NCBI RefSeq assembly: GCF_947494025.1
Contig: NZ_CANLTQ010000011.1
Span: forward strand, 1 to 64,000
Length of the DNA stretch: 64,000 nt
Reading direction: 5' to 3'
Source of the DNA: an uncultured Jannaschia sp.
Lineage (GTDB): Bacteria > Pseudomonadota > Alphaproteobacteria > Rhodobacterales > Rhodobacteraceae
Below the pieces are notes generated by a model, which saw only the letters and a list, made by a program, of their open reading frames with translations, was not told the DNA's origin and did not search any database. This document shows, piece by piece, positions 35,715-44,629 of this stretch (the first letter of the stretch is position 1; every line of letters begins with the position of its first letter). The translations under genes and the position numbers were made by a program.

Positions 35715-36683
35715 ATGGACGTGAAGATCGATCGCGACAGCGCCATTCCCGCGCGCCAGCAGATCCGCGCGGCGATCGTTCGCCAGATCGCCTCCGGCGG
35801 GCTTGGCGTAGGGATGCCTCTGCCGTCGGTCCGCGACCTCGCCGACCGCGCGGGCATCGCCCCGATGACCGTTACCCGGGCCTATGCCGATCTCAAGCAG
35901 GCCGGCCTGATCGAGGCGCGGACGGGGGCCGGCACCTTCGTCTCCGAAAGCGCCCTGTCGCGCCTGGGCACCACCGGCCGCGCGGTCGGCATCTGGCAGA
36001 TCATCGACGACCTGATCGCGGAGGCGGCCGCGCACGGGATCGAGGTAGCCGATCTCCTGTCGCTCGTCGCCGCACGCGATCTGGCCGCGAAATCCGAGCC
36101 CCGCATCGTCATGGTCGGCCTGTTCACGGAGGCCACGCGCAGCTATGCCGCCTGCGTCGCCGAACAGACCGCGATCTCGATCGAGCCGATCGCGCTCTGG
36201 GACGAGGCGCCGGAGGATGCCGCGCTGACGGCGCGCCTTGCCGACGCGGACCTGATCCTGACCTTCGCCACCCTGCATGACAGGCTGGCGGCGCTGGCCC
36301 CCGGCCGGGAGGTCATCTCGCTGCGGTTCATTCCGGCGGAGCAGACCCGTCTGGCGCTGGCCGCGCTCGACCCGATGGCGCGGCTGGTCGCGGTGTCGCG
36401 GTTCGAGGACTTCCTCCCGATCCTGACGCTGGGCGTGCGCCGCTTCGCCTCCCACGTCCAGTCGGTCACGCCGCGCATGCTCGACGCGTCGGACCTGCCG
36501 GCGCTGCTGAAAACGGCCGACGTGGTCGTCATGTCCAGCGGTGCCGAGAGCGCGGCCAGGGCCGCCCGGCCGGGCGCGGCGCTCATCGAGTACCTGCACG
36601 TTCCCGACCCCGGCGACATTGGCCGGCTGGTCCTCCCCAGACTGGGTTTCGCGACCCCCGATGCGAGAAAGGAAGCTTCTTGA
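35715..36683 (+). CDS. GntR-family transcriptional regulator with a ligand-binding C-terminal domain
   Basis: The protein has 322 residues. An N-terminal winged helix (AIPARQQIRAAIVRQIASG, PLPSVRDLADRAGIAPMTVTRAYADLKQAGLIEARTGAGTFV) is followed by an alpha/beta domain of about 220 residues that resembles a periplasmic-binding fold rather than FCD or UTRA. It likely senses the substrate of this locus and controls both divergent operons from the 174-base intergenic region. GTGAGGAG lies upstream of the ATG at 35715; the track start at 35658 is unsupported. The downstream gene starts inside its stop (TTGA). Confidence 0.9.
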   Translation: MDVKIDRDSAIPARQQIRAAIVRQIASGGLGVGMPLPSVRDLADRAGIAPMTVTRAYADLKQAGLIEARTGAGTFVSESALSRLGTTGRAVGIWQIIDDLIAEAAAHGIEVADLLSLVAARDLAAKSEPRIVMVGLFTEATRSYAACVAEQTAISIEPIALWDEAPEDAALTARLADADLILTFATLHDRLAALAPGREVISLRFIPAEQTRLALAALDPMARLVAVSRFEDFLPILTLGVRRFASHVQSVTPRMLDASDLPALLKTADVVVMSSGAESAARAARPGAALIEYLHVPDPGDIGRLVLPRLGFATPDARKEAS

Positions 36684-37390
36684 AGATCTCCGACATGAAC
36701 TGGCAGCAGGTCGAGGACTACCTCAAGACCGACGATCTTGCGGTCCTGCCGCTGGGCAGCACCGAACAGCATGCAGGCCTGTCGCTCTCGGTCGATTCCA
36801 TTCTGGCCGAGAAGATGGCGCTCGACGCGGCCGAGCCGCTGGGCATCCCCGTCTTTCCGGTTCTGGCTTACGGCGTCACGCCCTATTTCATGGCCTATCC
36901 CGGCACGATCAGCCTCCGGGTCGAAACCTACACCGCCATCGTGCGCGACATCCTCGACGGTCTCTACACCCAGGGGTTCCGGCGCATCTTCATTCTCAAT
37001 GGCCATGGCGGCAACGCGCCCGCGGGCAGCCTTGCCACCGAGTGGATGGCCGATCATCCGGGCACCAGCGTGAAGTTCCACAACTGGTGGAACGCGCCCG
37101 AAACCCTCGCCAAGGTGCAGGAGATCGACCCGGTCGCCAGCCACGCCTCGTGGATGGAAAACTTTCCGTGGACCCGGTTGCCGGGCCAGCTGCCGACGCA
37201 GCAGAAGCCGATGATCGACCTCGCCGCGATGCGGGCGATGGATCCGGCCACGACCCGCCGCGTCTTGGGCGACGGCAACTTCGGGGGCTATTATCAGCGT
37301 GACGATGCCGAGATGCAGGCGCTCTGGGACACGGGCGTGGCCGAGACGCGCAAGCTGATGCAGGGACCCTGGGCCGAGGTGACGCGGTGA
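36680..37390 (+). CDS. Creatininase-family amidohydrolase
   Basis: The protein has 236 residues with the family motifs LGSTEQHAGLSLSVD (metal ligands; the second His of the usual HGPHLP is replaced), PYFMAYPGTISLR and FILNGHGGN. Creatininases are zinc or manganese enzymes that open cyclic amides or cleave amide bonds. The substrate is likely a product handled by this locus and need not be creatinine. The TTG start at 36680 overlaps the gntR stop; GAAAGGAAG precedes it. Confidence 0.9.
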   Translation: MKISDMNWQQVEDYLKTDDLAVLPLGSTEQHAGLSLSVDSILAEKMALDAAEPLGIPVFPVLAYGVTPYFMAYPGTISLRVETYTAIVRDILDGLYTQGFRRIFILNGHGGNAPAGSLATEWMADHPGTSVKFHNWWNAPETLAKVQEIDPVASHASWMENFPWTRLPGQLPTQQKPMIDLAAMRAMDPATTRRVLGDGNFGGYYQRDDAEMQALWDTGVAETRKLMQGPWAEVTR

Positions 37391-38406
37391 GTGGACCGAT
37401 ACTGATCTGGGGCGCCGGCGCCATCGGCGGCAGCCTAGGCGCGGCCTTTCTGCGTGCGGGGCACGACGTGGTCTTCGTCGACAACGACGCCGACCACGTC
37501 GCCGCGATGAACGCGGACGGGTTGACGATCGAAGGCCCGGTCCGGCCCGATCATGTACAGGCGGCCGCATTCCGGCCCCGCGACGTCGACGGCGTATTCG
37601 ACCGCGTCTTCCTTTGCGTGAAGGCGCTGCACACCGAGACGGCCATCGCCCAGCTTTCCCCGCATCTCGCGAAGGACGGCTATGTCGTTTCCGCCCAGAA
37701 CGGATTGAACGAGCGGACCATCGCCCGCGAGGTGGGGGCGAAGCGCACAATCGGCTGCTTCGTCAATTTCGGCGCGGATTACCTGCGCCCCGGCGTGGTG
37801 CATTATTCCGGGCGCGGCGCGGTGGTGGTGGGCGAACTCGACGGCGCCGACGGCCCACGCATCCGTGCGCTACACGATCTGATGCGCGCGTTCGACGACC
37901 GCGCCGTGCTGACGCCAAACATCTGGGGCTATCTCTGGGGGAAGATGACCTATGGTGCCCTCCTTTTCGGCACCGCGCTCACCGACGATTCCATCGCGGA
38001 CGTGCTCGACGCCGCCGATTGCCGCCCCGTCCTCACGGCCCTCGGGCAGGAGACCGGCGCAGTCGCGGCGGCCGAGGGCGTGGCTTGCGAGGGGTTCAAC
38101 GGCTTCGATCCCGCGGCCTTTGCTCCCGGCGCGCCGCCGGCCGCGCCCGATCGCTCCTTCGCGGAGATGGTGGCGCATAACCGCACTTCGGCCAAGACGC
38201 ATTCCGGCATCTGGCGCGATCTGGCGGTCCGAAAGCGCAAGACCGAATGCGAGGCGCAGCTCGGTCCCATCGTCGCCACCGGCCGCGCGCATGGGCTTGC
38301 GACGCCACTGACCGAACGTCTGATGGCGATGATCGCGGAAATCGAGCGTGGCGAGCGTCCGCTTTCGCGTGACAACCTGACCGAACTGGCGGAGGTCATG
38401 CCATGA
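37387..38406 (+). CDS. Ketopantoate-reductase-like (PanE/ApbA family) oxidoreductase
   Basis: The protein has 339 residues. The N-terminal NADP motif is WGAGAIGGSLGAAFLRAGHDVV, VFLCVKALHTETAI and QNGLNE form the nucleotide-binding loop, and the C-terminal helical domain has KMTYGALLFGTALTDDS. Its place in a catabolic operon argues for oxidation or reduction of a hydroxy or keto acid other than ketopantoate. It starts GTG in a GTGA overlap with the creatininase gene. Confidence 0.9.
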   Translation: MSGPILIWGAGAIGGSLGAAFLRAGHDVVFVDNDADHVAAMNADGLTIEGPVRPDHVQAAAFRPRDVDGVFDRVFLCVKALHTETAIAQLSPHLAKDGYVVSAQNGLNERTIAREVGAKRTIGCFVNFGADYLRPGVVHYSGRGAVVVGELDGADGPRIRALHDLMRAFDDRAVLTPNIWGYLWGKMTYGALLFGTALTDDSIADVLDAADCRPVLTALGQETGAVAAAEGVACEGFNGFDPAAFAPGAPPAAPDRSFAEMVAHNRTSAKTHSGIWRDLAVRKRKTECEAQLGPIVATGRAHGLATPLTERLMAMIAEIERGERPLSRDNLTELAEVMP

Positions 38407-39143
38407 AAATCCTGTTCGAGGACCGTATCGTCGTCATCACCGGCGGCGCGCAGGGAATTGGCCACGCCATCGCTCTGGCCTTCGCGGAGCTTGGCGCGCG
38501 GGTCCACGCGGTCGACGTGGATGCCGAGGGTCTCTCCCGCACCGTAGCGGACGACGCCCGCATGACCGCGCATACGCTTGACATCTCCGACCGCGACGCG
38601 GTTCAGGCCGTGATCCCCGCGCTGGACGCAGACATCCTTGTAAACTGCGCCGGCGGTGTGCGCGGCCAGGTCGGACGGCCCATCGAGGAGATTTCCGCCG
38701 CCGACTGGCAGACGATCTTCGACGTCAACCTGACCGGAACGTTTCTCATGTCGCAGGCAGTCGCTCCGGCGATGAAAGCGAAGCGCAAGGGGCGGATCAT
38801 TAACATCTCGTCGGGAGCGGGCCGCACGATCAGCCTCACCGGCATTCAGGCCTATGCCAGCGCGAAAGCGGGCCAGATCGGACTCACGCGTCAGCTTGCC
38901 CATGAATTCGGTCCGAGCGGCGTCACCGTGAACTGCATCGCCCCCGGCTTCGTGCGCTCCAATCCCACGACCGAGCGCCAGTGGGAGGCGATGGGCGAGG
39001 CGGGACAGGCCGCGCTGTTGCAGAACATCGCGATGCGGCGCCTCGGCACGCCGGAAGACATCGCGAACGCGGTCCTGTTCTTCGCCTCCGACCATGCCGG
39101 CTGGATCACCGGCGAGACGCTCGGCGTGGATGGCGGCAAATGA
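38403..39143 (+). CDS. Short-chain dehydrogenase/reductase
   Basis: The protein has 246 residues with all SDR features: TGGAQGIGHAIA near residue 13, NCAGG, NISSGAGR with the catalytic Ser, YASAKAGQ (Tyr-x3-Lys), and the C-terminal GWITGETLGVDGGK. It oxidises or reduces a hydroxyl/keto group with NAD(P). The ATGA overlap at both ends ties it to the PanE-like and M20 genes. Confidence 0.94.
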   Translation: MKILFEDRIVVITGGAQGIGHAIALAFAELGARVHAVDVDAEGLSRTVADDARMTAHTLDISDRDAVQAVIPALDADILVNCAGGVRGQVGRPIEEISAADWQTIFDVNLTGTFLMSQAVAPAMKAKRKGRIINISSGAGRTISLTGIQAYASAKAGQIGLTRQLAHEFGPSGVTVNCIAPGFVRSNPTTERQWEAMGEAGQAALLQNIAMRRLGTPEDIANAVLFFASDHAGWITGETLGVDGGK

Positions 39144-40519
39144 GCGGAACGGACGAGCAGGAGGCGTGGCTCGCCGCGCACGATGCCGAGACCGTCGAGA
39201 CACTGAAGGCGTTTTGCCGCATTCCGAGCGTGAGCACCGATCCCGCCTTCCGGGACGACGTGCGCAGCGCGGCCGGCTTCGTCACGGAGCGGCTGACAGA
39301 GGCCGGAATGCCGGTTGTCGAGCTTGTCGAGACCGGCGGCCATCCCTGCATCTTCGCCGAATGGATCACCGACCCGGCCAAGCCCACGATCCTGATCTAC
39401 GGCCATTACGACGTGCAGCCGCCCGATCCTGTCGACAAGTGGCAAAGCCCGCCCTTCGAGCCTGAAATCCGCGACGACCGCCTCTACGCGCGCGGCGCGT
39501 CGGACGACAAGGGCTCGCTCCTCATCCCGCTCGTGGTCACGCGCGCCTTCCGGGAGACGGCCGGATCACCCCCGCTCAACCTCAAGTTCCTGATCGAGGG
39601 GGAGGAGGAATCCGGCTCGCCTCATTTCGCGCCGACCGTCGCGGCAATGGCCGAACGGCTCGCCTGCGACGTGGCGGTTTCGGCCGACGGGGCGATGTGG
39701 CGCGCGGACCTGCCTTCGATCACCGTGGCGAGCCGGGGGATGCTCGCGATGGAGCTGACATTGCGGGGCGCGGCGAAGGACCTCCATTCCGGCCGTCACG
39801 GCGGCTCCGCCCCGAATCCGATCCGGGCGCTCGCTGGCATGCTCGCGACGCTGCATGACAAGGCCGGGCTGGTCGCGGTCTCCGGTTTTCTCGAGGGCGC
39901 GACCCCGCCCGACCCGGCCATCGTCCGGGCCATCGAGACGGTGGGCTTCGATGTGCCGGGTTATTTCGACGCCATCGGCGCACCGCATCCCCGTCCGATG
40001 CCGGACGGCCCGGCCCTGCTTACGCGGCAATGGCTGATCCCGACGCTCGAGTTCAACGGCATCTCCGGCGGCTATGCCGGGGCAGGCACCAAAACGGTCA
40101 TCCCTGCGGAAGCCAGCGTCAAGATCACCTGCCGTCTCGTCGCCGGCCAGTCGCCCGACATCGTGTTCGATGCCATCCGCAAGCATCTTGAGGCCGTCCT
40201 GCCCACCGGCTTCGCGATGGATCTGCGCCGTCATGGCCCCGGCTCGGCGGCCTTCGCGCTGGATCCGGATTTGCCGGCGATGCGGGTGACCGAGGATATT
40301 CTCGAGGAGATCATGGGAACGGCCCCGCTCCGCGTCGCGATGGGCGCCACGATCCCTATCGGTTCGGTCTTCGCGGAATATCTGGGGGTCGGAACGATCT
40401 TCTTCTCGTTCTCCACTTCGGACGAGGATTATCACGCTCCGAACGAGTTCTACCGCCTTTCCAATCTGCGCGATGGTCAGGTCGCCTGGGCACGGCTGTT
40501 CGACCGACTGGCCCGATGA
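39140..40519 (+). CDS. M20 family metallopeptidase (dipeptidase-like)
   Basis: The protein has 459 residues. The co-catalytic zinc site shows YGHYDVQPPDPVDKW, ARGASDDKGS and IEGEEESGSPHF; the lid domain has DLHSGRHGGSAPNP, and the final ligand is in the DEDYHAPNEFY segment. It hydrolyses dipeptides or N-acyl amino acids in the cytoplasm. It starts ATG in an ATGA overlap with the SDR gene. The extension to 38981 in the track lies inside the SDR gene. Confidence 0.94.
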   Translation: MSGTDEQEAWLAAHDAETVETLKAFCRIPSVSTDPAFRDDVRSAAGFVTERLTEAGMPVVELVETGGHPCIFAEWITDPAKPTILIYGHYDVQPPDPVDKWQSPPFEPEIRDDRLYARGASDDKGSLLIPLVVTRAFRETAGSPPLNLKFLIEGEEESGSPHFAPTVAAMAERLACDVAVSADGAMWRADLPSITVASRGMLAMELTLRGAAKDLHSGRHGGSAPNPIRALAGMLATLHDKAGLVAVSGFLEGATPPDPAIVRAIETVGFDVPGYFDAIGAPHPRPMPDGPALLTRQWLIPTLEFNGISGGYAGAGTKTVIPAEASVKITCRLVAGQSPDIVFDAIRKHLEAVLPTGFAMDLRRHGPGSAAFALDPDLPAMRVTEDILEEIMGTAPLRVAMGATIPIGSVFAEYLGVGTIFFSFSTSDEDYHAPNEFYRLSNLRDGQVAWARLFDRLAR

Positions 40520-40716
40520 AGGGCATCGCCGAGCCCGCCGCGGCCTATCGCGACGGTTCTCCCAGGCCGACCACCGTGGTTGCGGAAGTGCAGACCCGGA
40601 TCGTGGCCCGCGACCCGGTGCTGAACGCCTTCGCCGACCGATGCAGGGGCAGGCTGGGCGGCGACGCGGCGCTTCCGTCCGTGGCGGCGGCGATCGAGGC
40701 GCGGCTGGCGGGCTGA
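40516..40716 (+). pseudogene. Amidase remnant with probable internal deletion
   Basis: The ORF has 66 residues and starts in an ATGA overlap with the M20 gene, as expected for an intact operon member. Residues 1-45 (AAAYRDGSPRPTTVVAEVQT, RIVARDPVLNAFAD) match the N-terminal helix of amidase-signature enzymes of the AtzE kind. The remainder (LGGDAALPSVAAAIEARLAG) looks like an amidase C-terminal tail. The catalytic Ser-Ser-Lys core is absent, so about 380 residues appear to have been deleted in frame. Confidence 0.5.
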
Positions 40717-41048
40717 GGGTCAGCCGTACCGCGCCCGGTTTCCGCTCCCCCAATTCGATACGGCGTCCGCTGCATGCGCGGTTCGCCTTTAAAGCGGTTT
40801 GCGTTCAACCGGACGCGTAACCTGAAAAACTGTTCAGGCAAACCGAACCGCTTCTTCGCTCGTCCTGACCGATGATCTATCGGGTGACGACAAGAACCGA
40901 GCAACCGCAGCGATTGGTCGCTTCGTCCGCAGCGTCGCTGCGACGAAAGTACGGGACGGTTTGGATTGCCGCCGCTCGAACGGAAGCGGTGAACGTCGAA
41001 AGCCGTCTTCCTGTTCGCCGCTGCGGTGCTTGTGCGGGCGTTTGATCC
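40717..41048. other. Gap of 332 bases between convergent operons; possible dispersed repeat
   Basis: No gene is seen. A small stem CCTGAA/TTCAGG lies near 40821-40838 and a palindrome CGCAGCGTCGCTGCG near 40930. The stretch 40895-41035 (GCGATTGGTCGCTTCGTCCG..., then GGTGAACGTCGAAAGCCGTC...) reminds me of intergenic repeats seen in several Rhodobacterales genomes, but this is from memory only. Confidence 0.35.
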
Positions 41049-42260
41049 TCAGGCCACGTCCTGCGTGTCGAGGCGGCGATGGATGGCGTCCGGGCGATTT
41101 TCGAGACCGGGCAGAAGCTCGATTCCAAGGCCGGGATCGTCCGAGGCGCCGATCTGCCCGTCGCGGATTGGCGGCAGAGCAGTAACGAGTTCCGTGTACC
41201 AGCCAGTGTAAAAGGCGCGCACCGATTCCTGCACCAGCGCCATACGCGCGTGAAGCGAGAAATGACAGGAGGCCATGAAGACCACCGGCCCCGTGCAGTC
41301 ATGGGGGGCCACGGGGATGTGCGCAGCTTCCGCGAGCGCGGCGATCTTGCGTGCCTCCGTCAGGCCGCCGCACCATGACAGGTCGAGCATCGCGATCCCG
41401 GCGACCCCGGTGGCAAGGTAGTCGCGGAAGGCATGCGGGTAGGCCAGCGTCTCGGATGCGCAGACGGGCGCGCTCGAATGGGCGGCGTAGGCCTTCAGGC
41501 TGTCGAGGCTGTCCATCCGGATCGGATCCTCGTGCCAGAACGTGTCATATGGCTTCAGCGCATGCGCGATCCTCTGCGCGGCTGGCAGGTGCCACAGCGA
41601 ATGGAACTCCACCATGATGTCCATACGATCGCCCACCGCCGCGCGGATCTTTTCGAATGGCTCGAGCGCGGTCCCCAACTCGTTGGCGGAGATATCGAGG
41701 CCGTGGTTGCGCTCGGCGGCCATGTCGAAGGGCCAGATCTTCATTCCCGTGATCCCCTCCTCGAGAAGGGAATGCGCCAACTCGTCTGCACGGTGAAGAA
41801 AAGCGTCCAGATCCTCGTACGGCCCGGCATGCGGTTCGCGGTGACCCCAGTTCTCGACCTTCTGCGCACGGGTGTCGCGCACGTAACGGTAACCGGCGCA
41901 GGTATTGTAGGTACGGATCGTCTCCCGGCTCTTTCCGCCGAGAGCGACGGAGACAGGCAATCCGGTGGCCTTGCCGAAAATGTCCCACAAGGCGATGTCG
42001 ATGGCCGAGTTGCCACGCGTCTCCACGCCCGCGCCGCGCCAACCCAGGTAGCCCAGGAGATCCCGGCCGATCGCCTCGATCTGCATCGGGTCGCGTCCGA
42101 TGAGCCGGGGCGCGGCGGTTTCGTGGATATACGCCTCCACTGCCGCAGCGCCCATGAAGGTCTCGCCAAGGCCCGTAAGCCCCTCGTCGGTCTCGACGCG
42201 AACCCACAGGATATTGGGAAACTCGCCGAGGCGAAGGGTCTCGACGGCGACGATCTTCAT
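41049..42260 (-). CDS. Mandelate racemase / muconate lactonizing enzyme family protein
   Basis: The protein has 403 residues of the enolase superfamily. The N-terminal capping domain has GLGETFMGAAAVEAYI, and SAIDIALWDIFGKATGLPV is the MR/MLE signature. The barrel shows TGMKIWPFD (Lys), metal ligands in IMVEFHSLW, FWHEDPI and VCASETLA, and HDCTGPV with a His at the end of strand 7. The Lys and His acid/base residues suggest a sugar-acid dehydratase or racemase. It follows the TRAP genes by 51 bases, with a strong hairpin between, so the TRAP substrate is likely its substrate. Confidence 0.92.
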   Translation of the reverse strand: MKIVAVETLRLGEFPNILWVRVETDEGLTGLGETFMGAAAVEAYIHETAAPRLIGRDPMQIEAIGRDLLGYLGWRGAGVETRGNSAIDIALWDIFGKATGLPVSVALGGKSRETIRTYNTCAGYRYVRDTRAQKVENWGHREPHAGPYEDLDAFLHRADELAHSLLEEGITGMKIWPFDMAAERNHGLDISANELGTALEPFEKIRAAVGDRMDIMVEFHSLWHLPAAQRIAHALKPYDTFWHEDPIRMDSLDSLKAYAAHSSAPVCASETLAYPHAFRDYLATGVAGIAMLDLSWCGGLTEARKIAALAEAAHIPVAPHDCTGPVVFMASCHFSLHARMALVQESVRAFYTGWYTELVTALPPIRDGQIGASDDPGLGIELLPGLENRPDAIHRRLDTQDVA

Positions 42261-42277
42261 GCGGGCGCTCCTGCGGG

Positions 42278-42301
42278 GGGCGGGGCCGCACGGCCCCGCC
42301 C
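42278..42301 (-). terminator. 10-bp perfect hairpin between dctP and the enolase-family gene
   Basis: GGGCGGGGCC (42278-42287) pairs with GGCCCCGCCC (42292-42301) around a GCAC loop. It starts 11 bases after the dctP stop and ends near the ribosome site of the next gene. No T-run follows, so it may act as an attenuator or mRNA 3' stabiliser and not as a full terminator. Confidence 0.6.
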
Positions 42302-42311
42302 GGTGTCGAGA

Positions 42312-43313
42312 TCACTCGCCGCGAATCTCGGCGAGCTGGCTCTGCACGCGGTCGATCACGTCCTGTCCGATCGTATCGGCATTCCGCTCATAGACGCCCA
42401 GCACCGCATCGCGGATCTCGGCCATGTTCTCCTCGGAGATCTCGTTGAACGCCGTGCCGGCCTCGGTGATTCGCTCAAGGGATTGTCCGGCCAATTCCCG
42501 GCTCGCCTCGCGCTGGACGCTCTGACCCGCCATGGCGCAGTCTCTCAGGATCTGCTGCTCCTCCTCGGAATAGGTCTGGAAGATCGGCCCCGAGAACAGC
42601 ACCAGGAACGGCGTGTAGGCATGCTGCGTCGCGGAGACGTAATCCTGCACCTCGTAGAATTGCGAGGTGTCGATCGTGACGTAGGGGTTCTCCTGCGCGT
42701 CGATGGCCCCAGTCTCCAGCGCGGTGAAGACCTCGCCGAAGGCCATCGGCGTGGGATTGGTGCCGAGGGTCTGGAACGTGTCGAGGAAAATGTTGTTCTG
42801 CATCACGCGGGTGCGGATGCCCTGGAAATCCTCGAGAGACTCGATGGGCCGCACGTTGTTCGACAGGTTGCGGAAGCCGTTTTCCCACCAGGAAAGGTTC
42901 ACGAGGCCGGAATCCAGCATCCGTTCGGAGATGAACTCGCCGAATTCACCGTCGAGGACGGCATCCGCTTCCTCCGCGTTGGCGAAGAGGAAGGGCAGGT
43001 CGAACACGCCAAGTTCCGGCACGATGCCCACGATGGGAGAGGTCGAGGTGATGACCATTTCCTGCACGCCCGATCGCAAGGCCTGCGTCGCCTGCAGGTC
43101 GTCACCGAGGGCGGAACTCCAGAACGCGTTCAGGGTCCAGGCGCCGTCGGTGCGTTCGTCGGTGCATTGGCGCATGGCTTCGATGCCATCGGCGACCGGA
43201 TGATCCTCGGCTACGCCGTTGGAAATGCGGATCGTGCGCTCCTGCACCTGTGCCTGGACCGGGGCAGCGAGCGCGACCAGGGCGGTCGCCGCAAGTAGAT
43301 GTTTCATGGTCAT
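42312..43313 (-). CDS. dctP: TRAP transporter solute-binding protein DctP
   Basis: The protein has 333 residues with signal MTMKHLLAATALVALAAPVQAQ. DctP family features are MVITSTSPIVGIVPELGVFDLPFLF, NGFRNLSNN, the substrate Arg in FQGIRTRVMQN, and VFTALETGAIDAQENPY. It binds an organic acid in the periplasm. The ATG at 43313 (or ATG 43307) is preceded by AGGAGGAGGA. The longer track ORF lies in dctM. Confidence 0.94.
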   Translation of the reverse strand: MTMKHLLAATALVALAAPVQAQVQERTIRISNGVAEDHPVADGIEAMRQCTDERTDGAWTLNAFWSSALGDDLQATQALRSGVQEMVITSTSPIVGIVPELGVFDLPFLFANAEEADAVLDGEFGEFISERMLDSGLVNLSWWENGFRNLSNNVRPIESLEDFQGIRTRVMQNNIFLDTFQTLGTNPTPMAFGEVFTALETGAIDAQENPYVTIDTSQFYEVQDYVSATQHAYTPFLVLFSGPIFQTYSEEEQQILRDCAMAGQSVQREASRELAGQSLERITEAGTAFNEISEENMAEIRDAVLGVYERNADTIGQDVIDRVQSQLAEIRGE

Positions 43314-43351
43314 GGTGTCCTCCTCCTCCTGATGGACGTGATGTCGGGCCG

Positions 43352-44629
43352 TCAGCGCAACGCGTTCAGCGGTACGGTGACGAGTTCGGGAAACAGAACG
43401 AGCAGGACCAGGACAACGACCTGCGCGAGCAGGAACGGCATCACGCCGCCGATGACCTGGCCCAGAGGCACGCGGGCGACACCGCTGACCACGTTCAGCA
43501 CGACGCCTACGGGCGGGGTGATCAGGCCAATGCAGGTGGTCATTACGAAGATCACCCCGAAATAGACCGGGTCGATCCCTGCCGCGCGGATGACCGGCAT
43601 GAGTACCGGCGCCAGGATCAGGATGGTCGGCGCGAGGTCGAGCACGGTGCCCATCACGAAGACCAGCGTAATGATGGCCAGCATCAGGAGGCGCGGGTTG
43701 TCCATCAGGGGTTCGATGAATCCAACGATCTGTGCGGGAATGTTCGCTGAGGTGATCAGCCAGGACGTGACAAGAGCCGCGGCCACCAGGAACAGGACCA
43801 CCGCCGTCATCTTCGCGGCGTTCAGAAGGACGGTATAGAGTTCCCGCAGGTGCAGTTCGCGATAGACGAAGAGCCCGACGAAAAGCGCGTAGACCGCCGC
43901 GACCACCGCTGCCTCGGTGGGAGTGAAGACACCGAAGCGGATGCCTCCCAGGATGATGACCGGCATCATGAGGGCCCAGAGCGCATCCAGGGTCGCGCGC
44001 AGCCGCTCCTTGCCGGAGCGCTTCGGTAGGGTCTTCACGTTGTCCCGTCGCGCCACGATCAGCCACATTCCGACAAGCGACAGGGCCATCAGCATACCCG
44101 GCACGATGCCCCCGATGAACAGGCCCGTGATCGACACGTTGGCCGCTACGCCGAAGATGATGAATGCGATGGAGGGCGGGATCACGGGGGCGATGACGCC
44201 GCCTGCTGCCATGAGGCCCGCGGCGCGCGGCACGTGGTAGCCCGCCTCGCGCATCATCGGGATCAGGATCGCAGCGAGCGCCGCCGAGTCTGCCGCGGCG
44301 GAGCCCGACAACGACGCCATGATGACTGCGGCGATGATCGCCACAATTCCGAGCCCGCCGCGCACGTGTCCCACGCAGGCTACCGCGAAATGCACGATCC
44401 GGCGGGACAATCCGCCGGCATTCATCAACTCCCCGGCCAGCAGGAAGAACGGAATGGCCAGGAGCGTGAAGGTATTGGCCCCGGAGATCATCTGCTGGGC
44501 GATGATCTGGGTGTTGAAGATCCCCATGTAGCTCATGAGGATGATGCCGGTGAACATCAGCGCGAAGGCGACAGGCACTCCGAAGGCGAGCGTGCCGAAG
44601 AGCGCGGCAATGAAGACGCCGATGACCAT
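43352..44629 (-). CDS. dctM: TRAP transporter large permease DctM
   Basis: The protein has 425 residues and about 12 membrane segments. Signatures are AIPFFLLAGELMNAGGLSRRIVHFA, MASLSGSAAADSAALAAILIPMM and GGVIAPVIPPSIAFIIFG. It forms the sodium-coupled transport channel. Its ATG overlaps the dctQ stop by one base (TGATG). It is followed by dctP after 38 bases. Confidence 0.95.
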   Translation of the reverse strand: MVIGVFIAALFGTLAFGVPVAFALMFTGIILMSYMGIFNTQIIAQQMISGANTFTLLAIPFFLLAGELMNAGGLSRRIVHFAVACVGHVRGGLGIVAIIAAVIMASLSGSAAADSAALAAILIPMMREAGYHVPRAAGLMAAGGVIAPVIPPSIAFIIFGVAANVSITGLFIGGIVPGMLMALSLVGMWLIVARRDNVKTLPKRSGKERLRATLDALWALMMPVIILGGIRFGVFTPTEAAVVAAVYALFVGLFVYRELHLRELYTVLLNAAKMTAVVLFLVAAALVTSWLITSANIPAQIVGFIEPLMDNPRLLMLAIITLVFVMGTVLDLAPTILILAPVLMPVIRAAGIDPVYFGVIFVMTTCIGLITPPVGVVLNVVSGVARVPLGQVIGGVMPFLLAQVVVLVLLVLFPELVTVPLNALR

